Positions 16,331 to 24,767 of a DNA stretch of 44,581 nucleotides are shown here, piece after piece. The position numbers and the translations under genes were made by a program. Each line of letters begins with the position of its first letter. Positions within the stretch are counted from its first letter, which is position 1. The notes beneath the pieces were generated by a model. It was not told the DNA's origin. It was given only the letters and a program-made list of their open reading frames with translations, and did no database searches. This stretch comes from an uncultured Bacilli bacterium (GTDB taxonomy: Bacteria; Bacillota_I; Bacilli_A; RF39; UBA660), in NCBI GenBank assembly GCA_944363805.1, contig CALVVH010000003.1:1-44581 (forward strand), written 5' to 3'.

Positions 16331-18511
16331 ATGGATGCAAAATTGAAAATGCTATATGAAAAGGTAATAGATAAGGGGATAAATTTTACTACACATGATT
16401 TAAATATGTGGGGGTATAATGCTAAAGCAATCAAAGAGTTAATTGAGCTTGGAATGATCAAGAGAATTAAGCGAGGATACTATGAATTTATTAATGTCAA
16501 AGACTTGTATAAGTATGGGGTTGATTTTTGGCATGATGATAAAGAACTTGCTAAAAATTGTTTTCGGCGTTGTTTAGAAATTGATGCAAAGCATCAATTA
16601 GCAGCATATAATTTATTTTTTTCAGAAGTGTATGCAGGAAATTATGAAAATGCAGTTCAATTTTTAGATATATTAATTGAGGAAAATAATCAAAAATATC
16701 AAAAAGATTATAATTGTTATTTATATTTACTTAGTTTTCTTATAGATTTACCAGAGAAATATCAACAACTAGTGGATAATATGGAAGTTCAAGATTTACT
16801 CGTAGATGCTGATGATAGAAGGTATAATGATAAAGAAAAAATGAATGAAATAAGAGGTGCTATATTTAATGGCAAGTGGTCTTATGCTTCTAAAAATTTA
16901 TATATAATGAAAACAGGCTTATCTGTAGATTTTGTGCTTGGTAGATTGTTACATGATGTACAGAATAAAATGATTGATACACTTAAATATTTGTGGGAAC
17001 AAGGAGAATATCGAGATTTTATTGGTCTTTTAGAATTAAAGCAAGATCGTTATTCATTGAATCGTTTGGAATTTATTTATCTATATTTAGCTAGAACTTA
17101 TGTTAATATACTGGAAACTAGAGTTATTCCTAGGAAGGAGAAAAAAGAAGATGGGACAATTTTTGATTATATCAATGCCAATGATTTTGCTAAGGCTTTA
17201 GAAATTGATAAAAAGCAAAAAATAAATCCTTTGCTCAATATGTTGTTAACAGATATTTGTAATCTTATTAAGACTATTCAAGAATCGGAAAAGAAAGAAG
17301 CAGCAAAACCAGATTTAGTTACTATTTTGTTAAATGCCTTACTTAGTGGCAATATGCCTTTGGTGAATGAGGTTTTACAAAGATATTTGCAAGATATTCA
17401 TAAAGAAGAATATTTTGAATTTATATTAAATCATATAAAGTTATGTCAACTTGAAAATGATCTTTCCTTTATTGAACCAATGCGTATTTTAGCTAAACTT
17501 AAAAATGATACTTTTTCAGTAGATTTAGAATATTATAATGAGTTACTGCAATATTATGTAAAGAAAAATAACTGGGAAGCTGCCAAGTTAGTTGCAGAAA
17601 TGTCGGGCTTTTTAATGAAAAAAAGTAGTGATTTCAAAGAAAGCGTTGGGGATACGGAAAATAAAGGTGAAGAATTAGATTTTTATTTGCAAGTGAAATA
17701 TAATGAATTAATGCGTGATAAAGGTTTAGTGTTATTAGATCCGATGGATGTTCAAGAAAGACTGAAAGTAATAGAACAAGTAAAAAACTTACCAGATATT
17801 ATGTGGTTTACTATTGGGGATGTCGAACCGAAGCGATTGGTGCTTCATTATGTTCCAGAGTTAAGGGAATATGTCGATTTAAAAACTTTGTTAAAAAATT
17901 TAAGATATAAATATAATAAGAAGAAATATCGGGAAGTAATTGCTGATTGTTTGTTAATATTGCAGTTTAAGAAAGTAAAATCATACCCTTGTTTTAGAAT
18001 AGGAGTTGCTTATGGGCATATTGGAGAGTATCAAAAAGCAAATGATTATTTGTTGATTGCTCAGGAATTAAGTAAAAAAGATCAAACGAGAGCTTATGAC
18101 TTTTCTCATTTATATTCGATATTTCATGATTTTTCTTATCAAGGAAGAAATGCAATTAAGACTTATGTCAATGTAGAACTTCAAGAATTTGAAGAACAAG
18201 ATGTCGATAAGGAATTTATGACAATAAAAGAAGCTGTACTAATTGATGGAATGGATGCTAAAAGTATATGTCAACATTTTGGATATGATAAGGATCAAAT
18301 TGGTAGAGTATTAATTTTGTTAGCCAGAGAATGTTATATGATTAAGAATATGGAACGAGGAGATAATTATATAAAAGAATTTGAAAGAATGGCTGAAAAA
18401 AGTAGAAGCAATATTGATTTGATGGAAGAAGTAAAGAGAAATAAAAAAATTTATGCAAATCAAGGAAATAGTTTAGTTAGAATGAAGAGTGAGCAAAATG
18501 GAAATAATTGA
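16331..18511 (+). CDS. large winged-helix plus TPR-repeat protein of unknown function
   Basis: 726 aa, soluble. Residues 1-50 (TTHDLNMWGYNAKAIKELIELGMIKRIKRGYYEF) look like the winged helix of AbiEi-type regulators. Next comes a TPR-like helical array: LAKNCFRRCLEIDAKHQLAAYNLFFSEVYAGNYENAVQFL at 70-110 and further pairs around 310-430 and 530-620 (FRIGVAYGHIGEYQKANDYLLIAQEL). A second HTH-like stretch, MDAKSICQHFGYDKDQIGRVLILLARECYM, lies near the C-terminus. I do not recognise a named family. DNA binding tuned by protein-protein contacts is plausible, nothing more. GTGAGG precedes the ATG. Confidence 0.6.
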   Translation: MDAKLKMLYEKVIDKGINFTTHDLNMWGYNAKAIKELIELGMIKRIKRGYYEFINVKDLYKYGVDFWHDDKELAKNCFRRCLEIDAKHQLAAYNLFFSEVYAGNYENAVQFLDILIEENNQKYQKDYNCYLYLLSFLIDLPEKYQQLVDNMEVQDLLVDADDRRYNDKEKMNEIRGAIFNGKWSYASKNLYIMKTGLSVDFVLGRLLHDVQNKMIDTLKYLWEQGEYRDFIGLLELKQDRYSLNRLEFIYLYLARTYVNILETRVIPRKEKKEDGTIFDYINANDFAKALEIDKKQKINPLLNMLLTDICNLIKTIQESEKKEAAKPDLVTILLNALLSGNMPLVNEVLQRYLQDIHKEEYFEFILNHIKLCQLENDLSFIEPMRILAKLKNDTFSVDLEYYNELLQYYVKKNNWEAAKLVAEMSGFLMKKSSDFKESVGDTENKGEELDFYLQVKYNELMRDKGLVLLDPMDVQERLKVIEQVKNLPDIMWFTIGDVEPKRLVLHYVPELREYVDLKTLLKNLRYKYNKKKYREVIADCLLILQFKKVKSYPCFRIGVAYGHIGEYQKANDYLLIAQELSKKDQTRAYDFSHLYSIFHDFSYQGRNAIKTYVNVELQEFEEQDVDKEFMTIKEAVLIDGMDAKSICQHFGYDKDQIGRVLILLARECYMIKNMERGDNYIKEFERMAEKSRSNIDLMEEVKRNKKIYANQGNSLVRMKSEQNGNN

Positions 18512-18526
18512 ATATGAAGAAAATAC

Positions 18527-18557
18527 TTGACCGGGAGTAACTCTCTGGTAGTATATT
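18527..18557 (+). promoter_or_regulatory. MerR-type promoter (19-bp spacer) of the aldo/keto reductase gene
   Basis: TTGACC (18527-18532), a 19-bp spacer starting GGGAGTAA, and TATATT (18552-18557). The over-long spacer with an imperfect dyad (CCGGGAG/CTCTCTGG) is the signature of MerR-activated promoters. Matching sites lie at 22858 and 23892. Confidence 0.75.
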
Positions 18558-18570
18558 TAAGATGTACTAG

Positions 18571-19461
<891 letters not shown>

Positions 19462-19468
19462 TTTATGG

Positions 19469-19500
19469 GCATTAAAAGATTTTGCTTTTAATGCTTTTTA
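19469..19500 (+). terminator. terminator after aldo/keto reductase
   Basis: GCATTAAAAG/CTTTTAATGC, a perfect 10-bp stem with a 6-nt loop and five or more T. Confidence 0.85.
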
Positions 19501-19546
19501 AATGGAAGAATATATGGTACACTTTAAATAATTAGGAGTGACTATT

Positions 19547-20656
19547 ATGAATGTAAAAAATAATTATAATGAATGTATTACTAATTTAGCATGTTCAATT
19601 AGAAAATATTTTGAGTTAGAATATAAACATAATACTTTGGAATATGTGGATAAGTTGTTGAGTGAGAAAGATCCTAAAAATGTAGTAGTTATTTTATTTG
19701 ATGGGATGGGTTCTAAAATACTTAAAAGAAATTTAGATAATGATGCATTTTTTATAAAGAACATGAAAAGGGAAATGACAACTGTTTTTCCGGCGACAAC
19801 TACAGCAGCAACAACTTCAATGAGAACGGGACTTAATCCAGTAGAACATGGATATTTAGGTTGGTATACTTATATTGAACCACTTGGTAAAACAATAGAG
19901 ATGTTTTTTGGAACTAATAAAGAAGATGGAGAGTATAATGTAGGGTTTGATGAAGTAAGAAAGAAATACTTTAATTATAAAGATATTACGCAAGAAATTA
20001 ATAATGTAGGAAAGTATAAGGCAGTGTCTTTGTTTCCTTTTGGAGATAAGCATTATAAAGATTTAGATGAAATGTTTGATATTATTGATAAAGAATGTGC
20101 TAGTGATGGTAAAAAATATATTTATGCGTATGATGAAGAACCGGATTATACAATGCATGATTATGGACCCGATAGTGTTGAAGTAAATAAACTTATAAAA
20201 GAAAGAAATGAAAAGGTAGAAAAGTTATGTGAAAATCTTGATGATACAATAGTTTTTGTCATTGCTGATCATGGACATATTGTTGTTGATAATATATTAC
20301 TTGATGATTATCCGGATTTAATGGCTATGCTAGAAAGAACTCCATCACTTGAAGAAAGAGCAGTTTCATTCAAAGTAAAGAATGGAATGCATGATAAGTT
20401 TGCTAATGAATTTAGAAAATTATTTGGAGAATATTTTAATTTGTATACTAAGGATGAGGTAGTTGCTAATAAGTTATTTGGTGATGGTGAGGAAAATCCT
20501 TTATTTGAAAGTGCTATTGGAGATTTTATTGCTATTGCTGAGGACTCTAATAAGGCTTTAGTTACTAAGGATAGTTCAATGCTTTATTCACATCATGCTG
20601 GATATAGCGATGATGAGGTGTATATTCCTTTAATAGTTATAGATAGAACCAATTAA
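19547..20656 (+). CDS. alkaline-phosphatase-superfamily phosphodiesterase
   Basis: 369 aa, nucleotide pyrophosphatase/phosphodiesterase type. First metal Asp in VVVILFDGMGSKIL, Thr nucleophile in TVFPATTTAATTSMRTGL, second site VIADHGHI and final His in SHHAGYSDDEVYIPL. No signal peptide is visible, so it appears cytoplasmic. It likely hydrolyses a phosphodiester or phosphonate substrate that cannot be named. I chose ATG 19547 (after TAGGAG) rather than GTG 19538. Confidence 0.82.
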   Translation: MNVKNNYNECITNLACSIRKYFELEYKHNTLEYVDKLLSEKDPKNVVVILFDGMGSKILKRNLDNDAFFIKNMKREMTTVFPATTTAATTSMRTGLNPVEHGYLGWYTYIEPLGKTIEMFFGTNKEDGEYNVGFDEVRKKYFNYKDITQEINNVGKYKAVSLFPFGDKHYKDLDEMFDIIDKECASDGKKYIYAYDEEPDYTMHDYGPDSVEVNKLIKERNEKVEKLCENLDDTIVFVIADHGHIVVDNILLDDYPDLMAMLERTPSLEERAVSFKVKNGMHDKFANEFRKLFGEYFNLYTKDEVVANKLFGDGEENPLFESAIGDFIAIAEDSNKALVTKDSSMLYSHHAGYSDDEVYIPLIVIDRTN

Positions 20657-20681
20657 ACTTTTATTTTTAGATGTTTAATGC

Positions 20682-20687
20682 TATAAT
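20682..20687 (+). promoter_or_regulatory. extended -10 promoter of the LysR gene (TGCTATAAT)
   Basis: TATAAT with an upstream TG, 29 nt before ATG 20711. Confidence 0.55.
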
Positions 20688-20710
20688 ATTGGCACTTGGT
20701 GGGTGTTATT

Positions 20711-21628
20711 ATGTATAAAAGTAATGTAAACTTAAATTTATATAAAACTTTTTATGATGTAGCAAAATGTGGAAGTATTTCGAAAGCAGCACAAAGTACC
20801 TATACTTCTCAACCTGCGATTAGTAAAGCAATAAAGAAATTAGAAGACGAATTGGGAGTACAACTTTTTTATCGTAATTTAAGTGGCGTAGAGCTAACTA
20901 ATAAGGGTAAAGAATTATTATATTTTGTGGAAAAGTCATTTAACAATTTGATAGTTGCTGAGCGTAATATGCTAGAAACGGAAAATTTGGAAAGAGGTAA
21001 ATTATCAATTGGTATGCCATCTAATATAGGTTCATTTTTTCTATTTGATAAGATTATGGATTTTCATAAAAAGTTTCCTAATATTGAAATAACCATAATA
21101 ACTGGTTCAACTTCAAGTTTAGTCAATTTACTTGATACGCATAAAATCGATTTTGCAATTGATACCTCACCGATAGATGAACATCTAGATGAAGGTATGA
21201 AGGTGGCTAAGTTAAAAACTGTTAATTATGCTTTTATAGTGAGGAAAGATACAAAATCGTTAGATATAAGTTCTATAAAGAAGTTGAATGATCTAAGAGA
21301 ATTACCATTGATATTGCCAATTCCAGGGACAGCAAATCGCAATGATTTAAATGAAGTTCTTACTAAGAATAATGTTGAAATTCAAAATGTTATTAATATT
21401 CATACTAGTGAAATGATTATTGCAGCAGTTAAAAAGGATTTAGGAGTTGGTTATGTAATTCATAATTTAGTAGAATCGGAAATAGAAAGTGGCGAAATTG
21501 AAGAATTGGAACTAAAAGAGAAATTGCCAACAGTAGATATTAATATTTTATATGATCCACATTTTTTAACTACGGCTCCAAGAAAGTTTATTGAAGAATA
21601 TATTGACTATAATCTGGAGTTATATTAA
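20711..21628 (+). CDS. LysR-family transcriptional regulator
   Basis: 305 aa, full length. The N-terminal winged helix (LYKTFYDVAKCGSISKAAQSTYTSQPAISKAIKKLEDELGVQLFYR) is followed by a periplasmic-binding-fold effector domain (LSIGMPSNIGSFFLFDKIMDFHKKFPNIEI onward). It resembles CysL/YtlI-type regulators. No divergently transcribed target is adjacent, so its regulon is not evident; the downstream radical SAM gene has its own promoter. GGTGGG precedes ATG 20711. Confidence 0.9.
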   Translation: MYKSNVNLNLYKTFYDVAKCGSISKAAQSTYTSQPAISKAIKKLEDELGVQLFYRNLSGVELTNKGKELLYFVEKSFNNLIVAERNMLETENLERGKLSIGMPSNIGSFFLFDKIMDFHKKFPNIEITIITGSTSSLVNLLDTHKIDFAIDTSPIDEHLDEGMKVAKLKTVNYAFIVRKDTKSLDISSIKKLNDLRELPLILPIPGTANRNDLNEVLTKNNVEIQNVINIHTSEMIIAAVKKDLGVGYVIHNLVESEIESGEIEELELKEKLPTVDINILYDPHFLTTAPRKFIEEYIDYNLELY

Positions 21629-21681
21629 TTATTAGATGTAGTTATACCTATAAATATAGTTTATAGAAGTTATGAAAAATG

Positions 21682-21708
21682 AGTATTTGTAAAAAAATAC
21701 TTGTTTTT
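21682..21708 (+). terminator. terminator after the LysR gene
   Basis: AGTATTT/AAATACT stem with a 6-nt loop followed within two bases by seven T. Confidence 0.75.
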
Positions 21709-21709
21709 T

Positions 21710-21715
21710 TATAAT
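21710..21715 (+). promoter_or_regulatory. candidate -10 of the RlmN-like gene
   Basis: TATAAT at the end of the terminator T run. It leaves a leader of about 105 nt before the ATG at 21830, unlike the very short leaders elsewhere in this window. Confidence 0.4.
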
Positions 21716-21753
21716 TAAGGTGAAAGGGAAAAAGTAAATTTTTGGAGGTTTTT

Positions 21754-21789
21754 ATGAAAAATTTAAAATTAAGTTTCAAGGAAATATGA
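21754..21789 (+). CDS. putative 11-aa leader peptide upstream of the RlmN/Cfr-like gene
   Basis: TTGGAGG lies 5 nt upstream of an ATG encoding MKNLKLSFKEI and then TGA. The ribosome site is better than that of the following gene. Short leader ORFs regulate ribosome-methylase genes by stalling, so the context is suggestive. No stalling motif can be demonstrated. Confidence 0.4.
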   Translation: MKNLKLSFKEI

Positions 21790-21829
21790 ATTGGTTATTA
21801 ATATGTTTAAATGGAAAAGAGGTAATAAA

Positions 21830-22819
21830 ATGTTAAAAAAATTAGGAACTTTTAAAGATTTTTCGGATAATTCTTTAAAGACAGTGTTTGAAAATGATGA
21901 TAAGCAAATAATTGAAATGACTCTTCTTGCTAATAAAGAAACTATGGATGTTGTCTGCGTACCAACACATCATTTCTGTAATTTAGGATGTAAAATGTGT
22001 CATTTGACTAACAAAGGATTAAATAAAGCAATGGTGCCAATAAAAATAGGAGATTTTGTTGATGCTTTATTTCAAACAGTTAGAGTTAATGGTAAGAGAA
22101 GAACAAATAAAGATAAATTGTTAATTTCTTTTATGGGTGTAGGTGAGCCACTTTTAAATCTTAAGTTGATTGAAGATGTTTATAGATTTGAAGAAACAGT
22201 AAAAAAAGAATTAGGTTATGAAACTGTGGGGTATGCAATTTCAACAATGATGCCTAATAATAATATTTTATTACTTAAGGATATGGTTGATAGGTTAGGT
22301 ATACCTTTAAAAGTACATTTTTCGATGCATACGCCGATCGATAAAGAAAGGTTTATATTAATTCCTAGTACGAGAGTTAGTGTTGAAGAAGCATTAGGGT
22401 ATCTACAAGAGTATCGCAATACTATTAGAAGTAATAAGAAAATTATGAATGAATACGTAAAATTACATAGGACTGATGATCCAGTGGAAATTCATTATAC
22501 TTTGATTAAGGATGTTAATGATGGTAAAAGACAGTTAGATGTTTTATGTGATTTATTAAAAAAATATCAAATTCCTATAAAGTTTATTAGATTTAATCCA
22601 ATTAATGAATTAAAGATAAGTGAAAATGAAAAGTTATGGATAGATGCTATTGCAAAGTCTGTTCTAGGTTTAAGAATAAAAACATATAGTCCTCCGGGAA
22701 GAGAAATTGGTAGTTCTTGTGGGGAATTTACAAAACATTATTATCACGCAGAGATAGAAACTGAAGATGAAAAAAGAGAATTTGAGGATTGGAAAGAGAA
22801 GCATCAAATATTTGAGTAA
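21830..22819 (+). CDS. RlmN/Cfr-like radical SAM methyltransferase lacking the N-terminal domain
   Basis: 329 aa. The radical SAM cluster is C50-x3-C54-x2-C57 (CNLGCKMC). FMGVGEPLLN, HFSMHTPID..R..LIP, EIHYTLIKDVND and FIRFNPI follow RlmN/Cfr order. Both extra cysteines of that mechanism appear to be kept: C43 in VVCVPTHHFC and C297 in REIGSSCGEF. RlmN and Cfr normally have over 100 residues before the cluster; here there are 49, so the N-terminal RNA-binding domain is missing or very short. AGAGGT supports ATG 21830. It probably methylates RNA (or another substrate) at an sp2 carbon. Confidence 0.75.
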   Translation: MLKKLGTFKDFSDNSLKTVFENDDKQIIEMTLLANKETMDVVCVPTHHFCNLGCKMCHLTNKGLNKAMVPIKIGDFVDALFQTVRVNGKRRTNKDKLLISFMGVGEPLLNLKLIEDVYRFEETVKKELGYETVGYAISTMMPNNNILLLKDMVDRLGIPLKVHFSMHTPIDKERFILIPSTRVSVEEALGYLQEYRNTIRSNKKIMNEYVKLHRTDDPVEIHYTLIKDVNDGKRQLDVLCDLLKKYQIPIKFIRFNPINELKISENEKLWIDAIAKSVLGLRIKTYSPPGREIGSSCGEFTKHYYHAEIETEDEKREFEDWKEKHQIFE

Positions 22820-22852
22820 AACTTATGAATAATAAATCATAAGTTTTAATTT
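22818..22852 (+). terminator. terminator after the RlmN-like gene
   Basis: A perfect 11-bp stem, AAAACTTATGA/TCATAAGTTTT, with an 8-nt loop and a T-rich tail. Confidence 0.8.
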
Positions 22853-22857
22853 TGCTC

Positions 22858-22888
22858 TTGGCACGGGAGTTAATCATGGGTGTATTGT
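22858..22888 (+). promoter_or_regulatory. MerR-type promoter (19-bp spacer) of the FMN reductase gene
   Basis: TTGGCA (22858-22863), 19 bp containing CGGGAGTTAA, then TATTGT (22883-22888). It shares GGGAGTTA with the sites at 18527 and 23892 but is weaker, and its dyad is poorer. Confidence 0.6.
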
Positions 22889-22910
22889 GAAAATGAATGG
22901 AGAAATGATA

Positions 22911-23375
22911 ATGAGTAAAGTTTTATTTATGAATTGTAGTCCAAATAAGGATGGGAACACTTTTAGAATTGGAAAAAATTTATTAGATAGTGTAGAACAT
23001 GATGTTTTACAAATGAGTGATTATAAAATATCACAATATGGAGCTGTATATGAAGATGACCAAATTAAAGAAGTATTTAATAAAATTAAAGATTATGATA
23101 CTTTGGTAATTGGGTCTCCGGTTTATTGGTATACAGTAAGTGGAATTTTAAAAACTTTTATCGATAGACTTTATATGTTGCCGGAGGCTGAAGTATTACG
23201 AGGAAAGAAGTTATATTTATTTGCTCAAGGTAGTGCTCCGGATGAAGATACAGTTAAGTCTATTAAGTTTTTAGCAAGTAGAGTTGCTTATTTAATGGGA
23301 ATGCAACTAGAAAGTGTTGTTGTGGATACTGATAGTGGTAATAAAATACTTAGTGAAATGAAAGTTATGAATTAA
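22911..23375 (+). CDS. NAD(P)H-dependent FMN reductase / flavodoxin-fold oxidoreductase
   Basis: 154 aa. The flavodoxin-like fold is shown by MNCSPNKDGNTFRIG (FMN phosphate loop), YDTLVIGSPVYWYTVSGILKTFIDRL (flavin site) and KKLYLFAQGSAP. It probably reduces quinones or flavins with NAD(P)H. I start at ATG 22911, after GGAG. The upstream GTG at 22887 overlaps the -10 element and cannot be in the mRNA. The MerR-type promoter ties it to the reductase and flavodoxin genes. Confidence 0.88.
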   Translation: MSKVLFMNCSPNKDGNTFRIGKNLLDSVEHDVLQMSDYKISQYGAVYEDDQIKEVFNKIKDYDTLVIGSPVYWYTVSGILKTFIDRLYMLPEAEVLRGKKLYLFAQGSAPDEDTVKSIKFLASRVAYLMGMQLESVVVDTDSGNKILSEMKVMN

Positions 23376-23376
23376 A

Positions 23377-23433
23377 ATGAAAAATTTTTTTATAATAGTA
23401 TTAGTTATAGTAGTTGGAGTGATTCCTTATTAA
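23377..23433 (+). CDS. possible 18-aa hydrophobic peptide
   Basis: ATG one base after the reductase stop encodes MKNFFIIVLVIVVGVIPY, a bare membrane helix ending at the terminator. There is no clear ribosome site, but translational coupling is possible. It is listed because of position and composition; it may be chance. Confidence 0.25.
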   Translation: MKNFFIIVLVIVVGVIPY

Positions 23434-23470
23434 AAGGATGACTAGTTTTAGTTTTGTTAGTCATCCTTTT
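23432..23470. terminator. bidirectional terminator
   Basis: A perfect 13-bp stem (23432-23444 with 23458-23470) bounded by A4 and T4. It lies between the convergent FMN reductase and MerR genes and overlaps the MerR stop. Confidence 0.85.
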
Positions 23471-23864
23471 CTATGCTTATAAGATTACTATAGTATTTGG
23501 TTTTGCCACTTAAAACAGCGTTGTAAAAATTTTGTTTCCAATGGATGTAGTCGATACTTTTTTGAAGTTCTTGCATTTTACTTTCTAATTCTTTAAGTTT
23601 AGCATCGAGTATTACTTGTCTTTGGGGAATTGATTTTTCTCCTTCAAGACAAAGATTTAGATATTCTTTCATTTCTTGGATGCTCATATTGCAATTTTTT
23701 AGACAAGATAAACTACTTATCCAAGCAACATCATTATCATCGAAGATACGATAGTTATTTTTGTCTCTTTTAACATTGGGAACTAGCCCTTCATTACAGT
23801 AAAACTTTAAAGTGTCATAACTTAAACCGGTTTGATTACAGGTTTCTTTCATTGTATATGTCAA
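23457..23864 (-). CDS. MerR-family regulator (AdhR/NmlR-like)
   Basis: 135 aa. The MerR winged helix YTMKETCNQTGLSYDTLKFYCNEGLVPNVKRDKNNYRIFDDNDV is followed by a long dimerisation coiled coil (residues 80-120). Cys54 (SLSCLKNCNMSI) sits where AdhR/NmlR-type sensors carry their conserved thiol; Cys9, Cys23, Cys58 and Cys72 are additional. I keep the TTG start at 23864 because it gives the family's M-x-YT opening and has AAGGAG upstream; ATG 23852 is the alternative. Its probable sites are the three 19-bp-spacer promoters at 18527, 22858 and 23892. Confidence 0.88.
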   Translation of the reverse strand: MTYTMKETCNQTGLSYDTLKFYCNEGLVPNVKRDKNNYRIFDDNDVAWISSLSCLKNCNMSIQEMKEYLNLCLEGEKSIPQRQVILDAKLKELESKMQELQKSIDYIHWKQNFYNAVLSGKTKYYSNLISIEKDD

Positions 23865-23891
23865 ATTTTATCAACTCCTTAAAAAAAACAC

Positions 23892-23922
23892 TTGACCGGG
23901 AGTTACACCCGTCGTGTATAGT
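23892..23922 (+). promoter_or_regulatory. MerR-type promoter (19-bp spacer) of the flavodoxin gene
   Basis: TTGACC (23892-23897), 19 bp beginning GGGAGTTACACCCG and TATAGT (23917-23922). It lies in the intergenic region between the MerR gene and the divergent flavodoxin gene. The arm CGGG pairs with CCCG. Confidence 0.75.
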
Positions 23923-24024
23923 TAAATTGTATAAAAAAGTTAATAAATTGTCAAGGAGGATGAATATCAAGAAATAGTAAAGAAATACTAAAATTAAAAA
24001 AAAAGAAAGGAAATGGTGATATTT

Positions 24025-24702
24025 ATGAATAAGAATGTAGCTATTGGAATAATTGTAGTCTTAGTAGTTGCTGTACTTGGGGTTGGAGGTTATTTTCTAT
24101 TAAATAATAGTGCTGATGAAGAAAATAATAATAATGTGAATAATAACAATAATGGCACTAATAACAATGAAAACAATAACAACAATGGAAATAGTACTGA
24201 TGATGTAAATGTCTCTGGAGGTAATACTTTAGTTGTTTATTTCTCTGCACAAGGTCATACTGAAGCTGTTGCAGAACAAATTGCAGAGAATTTAGATGCT
24301 GATATTTTTGAAATAGTACCAGTAGATGAATATACATCTGATGACCTAGATTGGACAGATGATAATTCTAGGGTATCTCGTGAATATGAAGATGAATCAT
24401 TACGTGATGTTCGGTTAGTTTCAACAGAAGTACCTAATTGGGAAGATTATGACACGATAATTATCGGTTATCCAATATGGTGGGGAATTGCTGCTTGGCC
24501 AGTAAAAACGTTTGTTGAAGCTAATGACTTTAGTGGAAAAACTGTTATTCCATTCTGTACATCTTCTTCATCTGGTTTAGGTCAAAGTGGTGAATTACTT
24601 CGTGAAGCCTCAGGTGCTGGTAATTGGCTTGAAGGACAAAGATTTAGATCTAATCCAAGCGATGATGATATTAAAGAATTTACTGATAGTTTAGCAGGAT
24701 AA
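24025..24702 (+). CDS. membrane-anchored extracytoplasmic flavodoxin
   Basis: 225 aa. A membrane helix (VAIGIIVVLVVAVLGVGGYFLL) is followed by an extremely Asn-rich linker (about residues 34-65) and a complete flavodoxin domain. That domain has VVYFSAQGHTEAVAEQIAENL (FMN phosphate loop), YDTIIIGYPIWWGIAAWPVKTFVE and VIPFCTSSSSGLG. The polar linker and anchor place the flavin domain outside the membrane. It likely shuttles electrons at the surface together with the MerR-controlled reductases. ATG 24025 follows GGTGAT; the leader is about 95 nt. Confidence 0.85.
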   Translation: MNKNVAIGIIVVLVVAVLGVGGYFLLNNSADEENNNNVNNNNNGTNNNENNNNNGNSTDDVNVSGGNTLVVYFSAQGHTEAVAEQIAENLDADIFEIVPVDEYTSDDLDWTDDNSRVSREYEDESLRDVRLVSTEVPNWEDYDTIIIGYPIWWGIAAWPVKTFVEANDFSGKTVIPFCTSSSSGLGQSGELLREASGAGNWLEGQRFRSNPSDDDIKEFTDSLAG

Positions 24703-24703
24703 G

Positions 24704-24730
24704 AGATTGATTAATTTCAATCTTTTTTTC
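24704..24730 (+). terminator. terminator after the flavodoxin gene
   Basis: AGATTGA/TCAATCT with a 6-nt loop, then a T run of seven. Confidence 0.8.
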
Positions 24731-24767
24731 TTGGAAATATGTTATTATTAATGTAGAGGTGATTTGT

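Noticed and set aside
23955..23980. Mini-ORF MNIKK right after AAGGAGG in the flavodoxin leader
   Set aside because: The ATG touches the ribosome site with no spacing, so initiation there is unlikely.
24118..24215. AAT/AAC-rich tract as a possible repeat or mobile sequence
   Set aside because: It is in frame and encodes the Asn-rich linker of the flavodoxin; codons alternate, so it is a protein low-complexity region.
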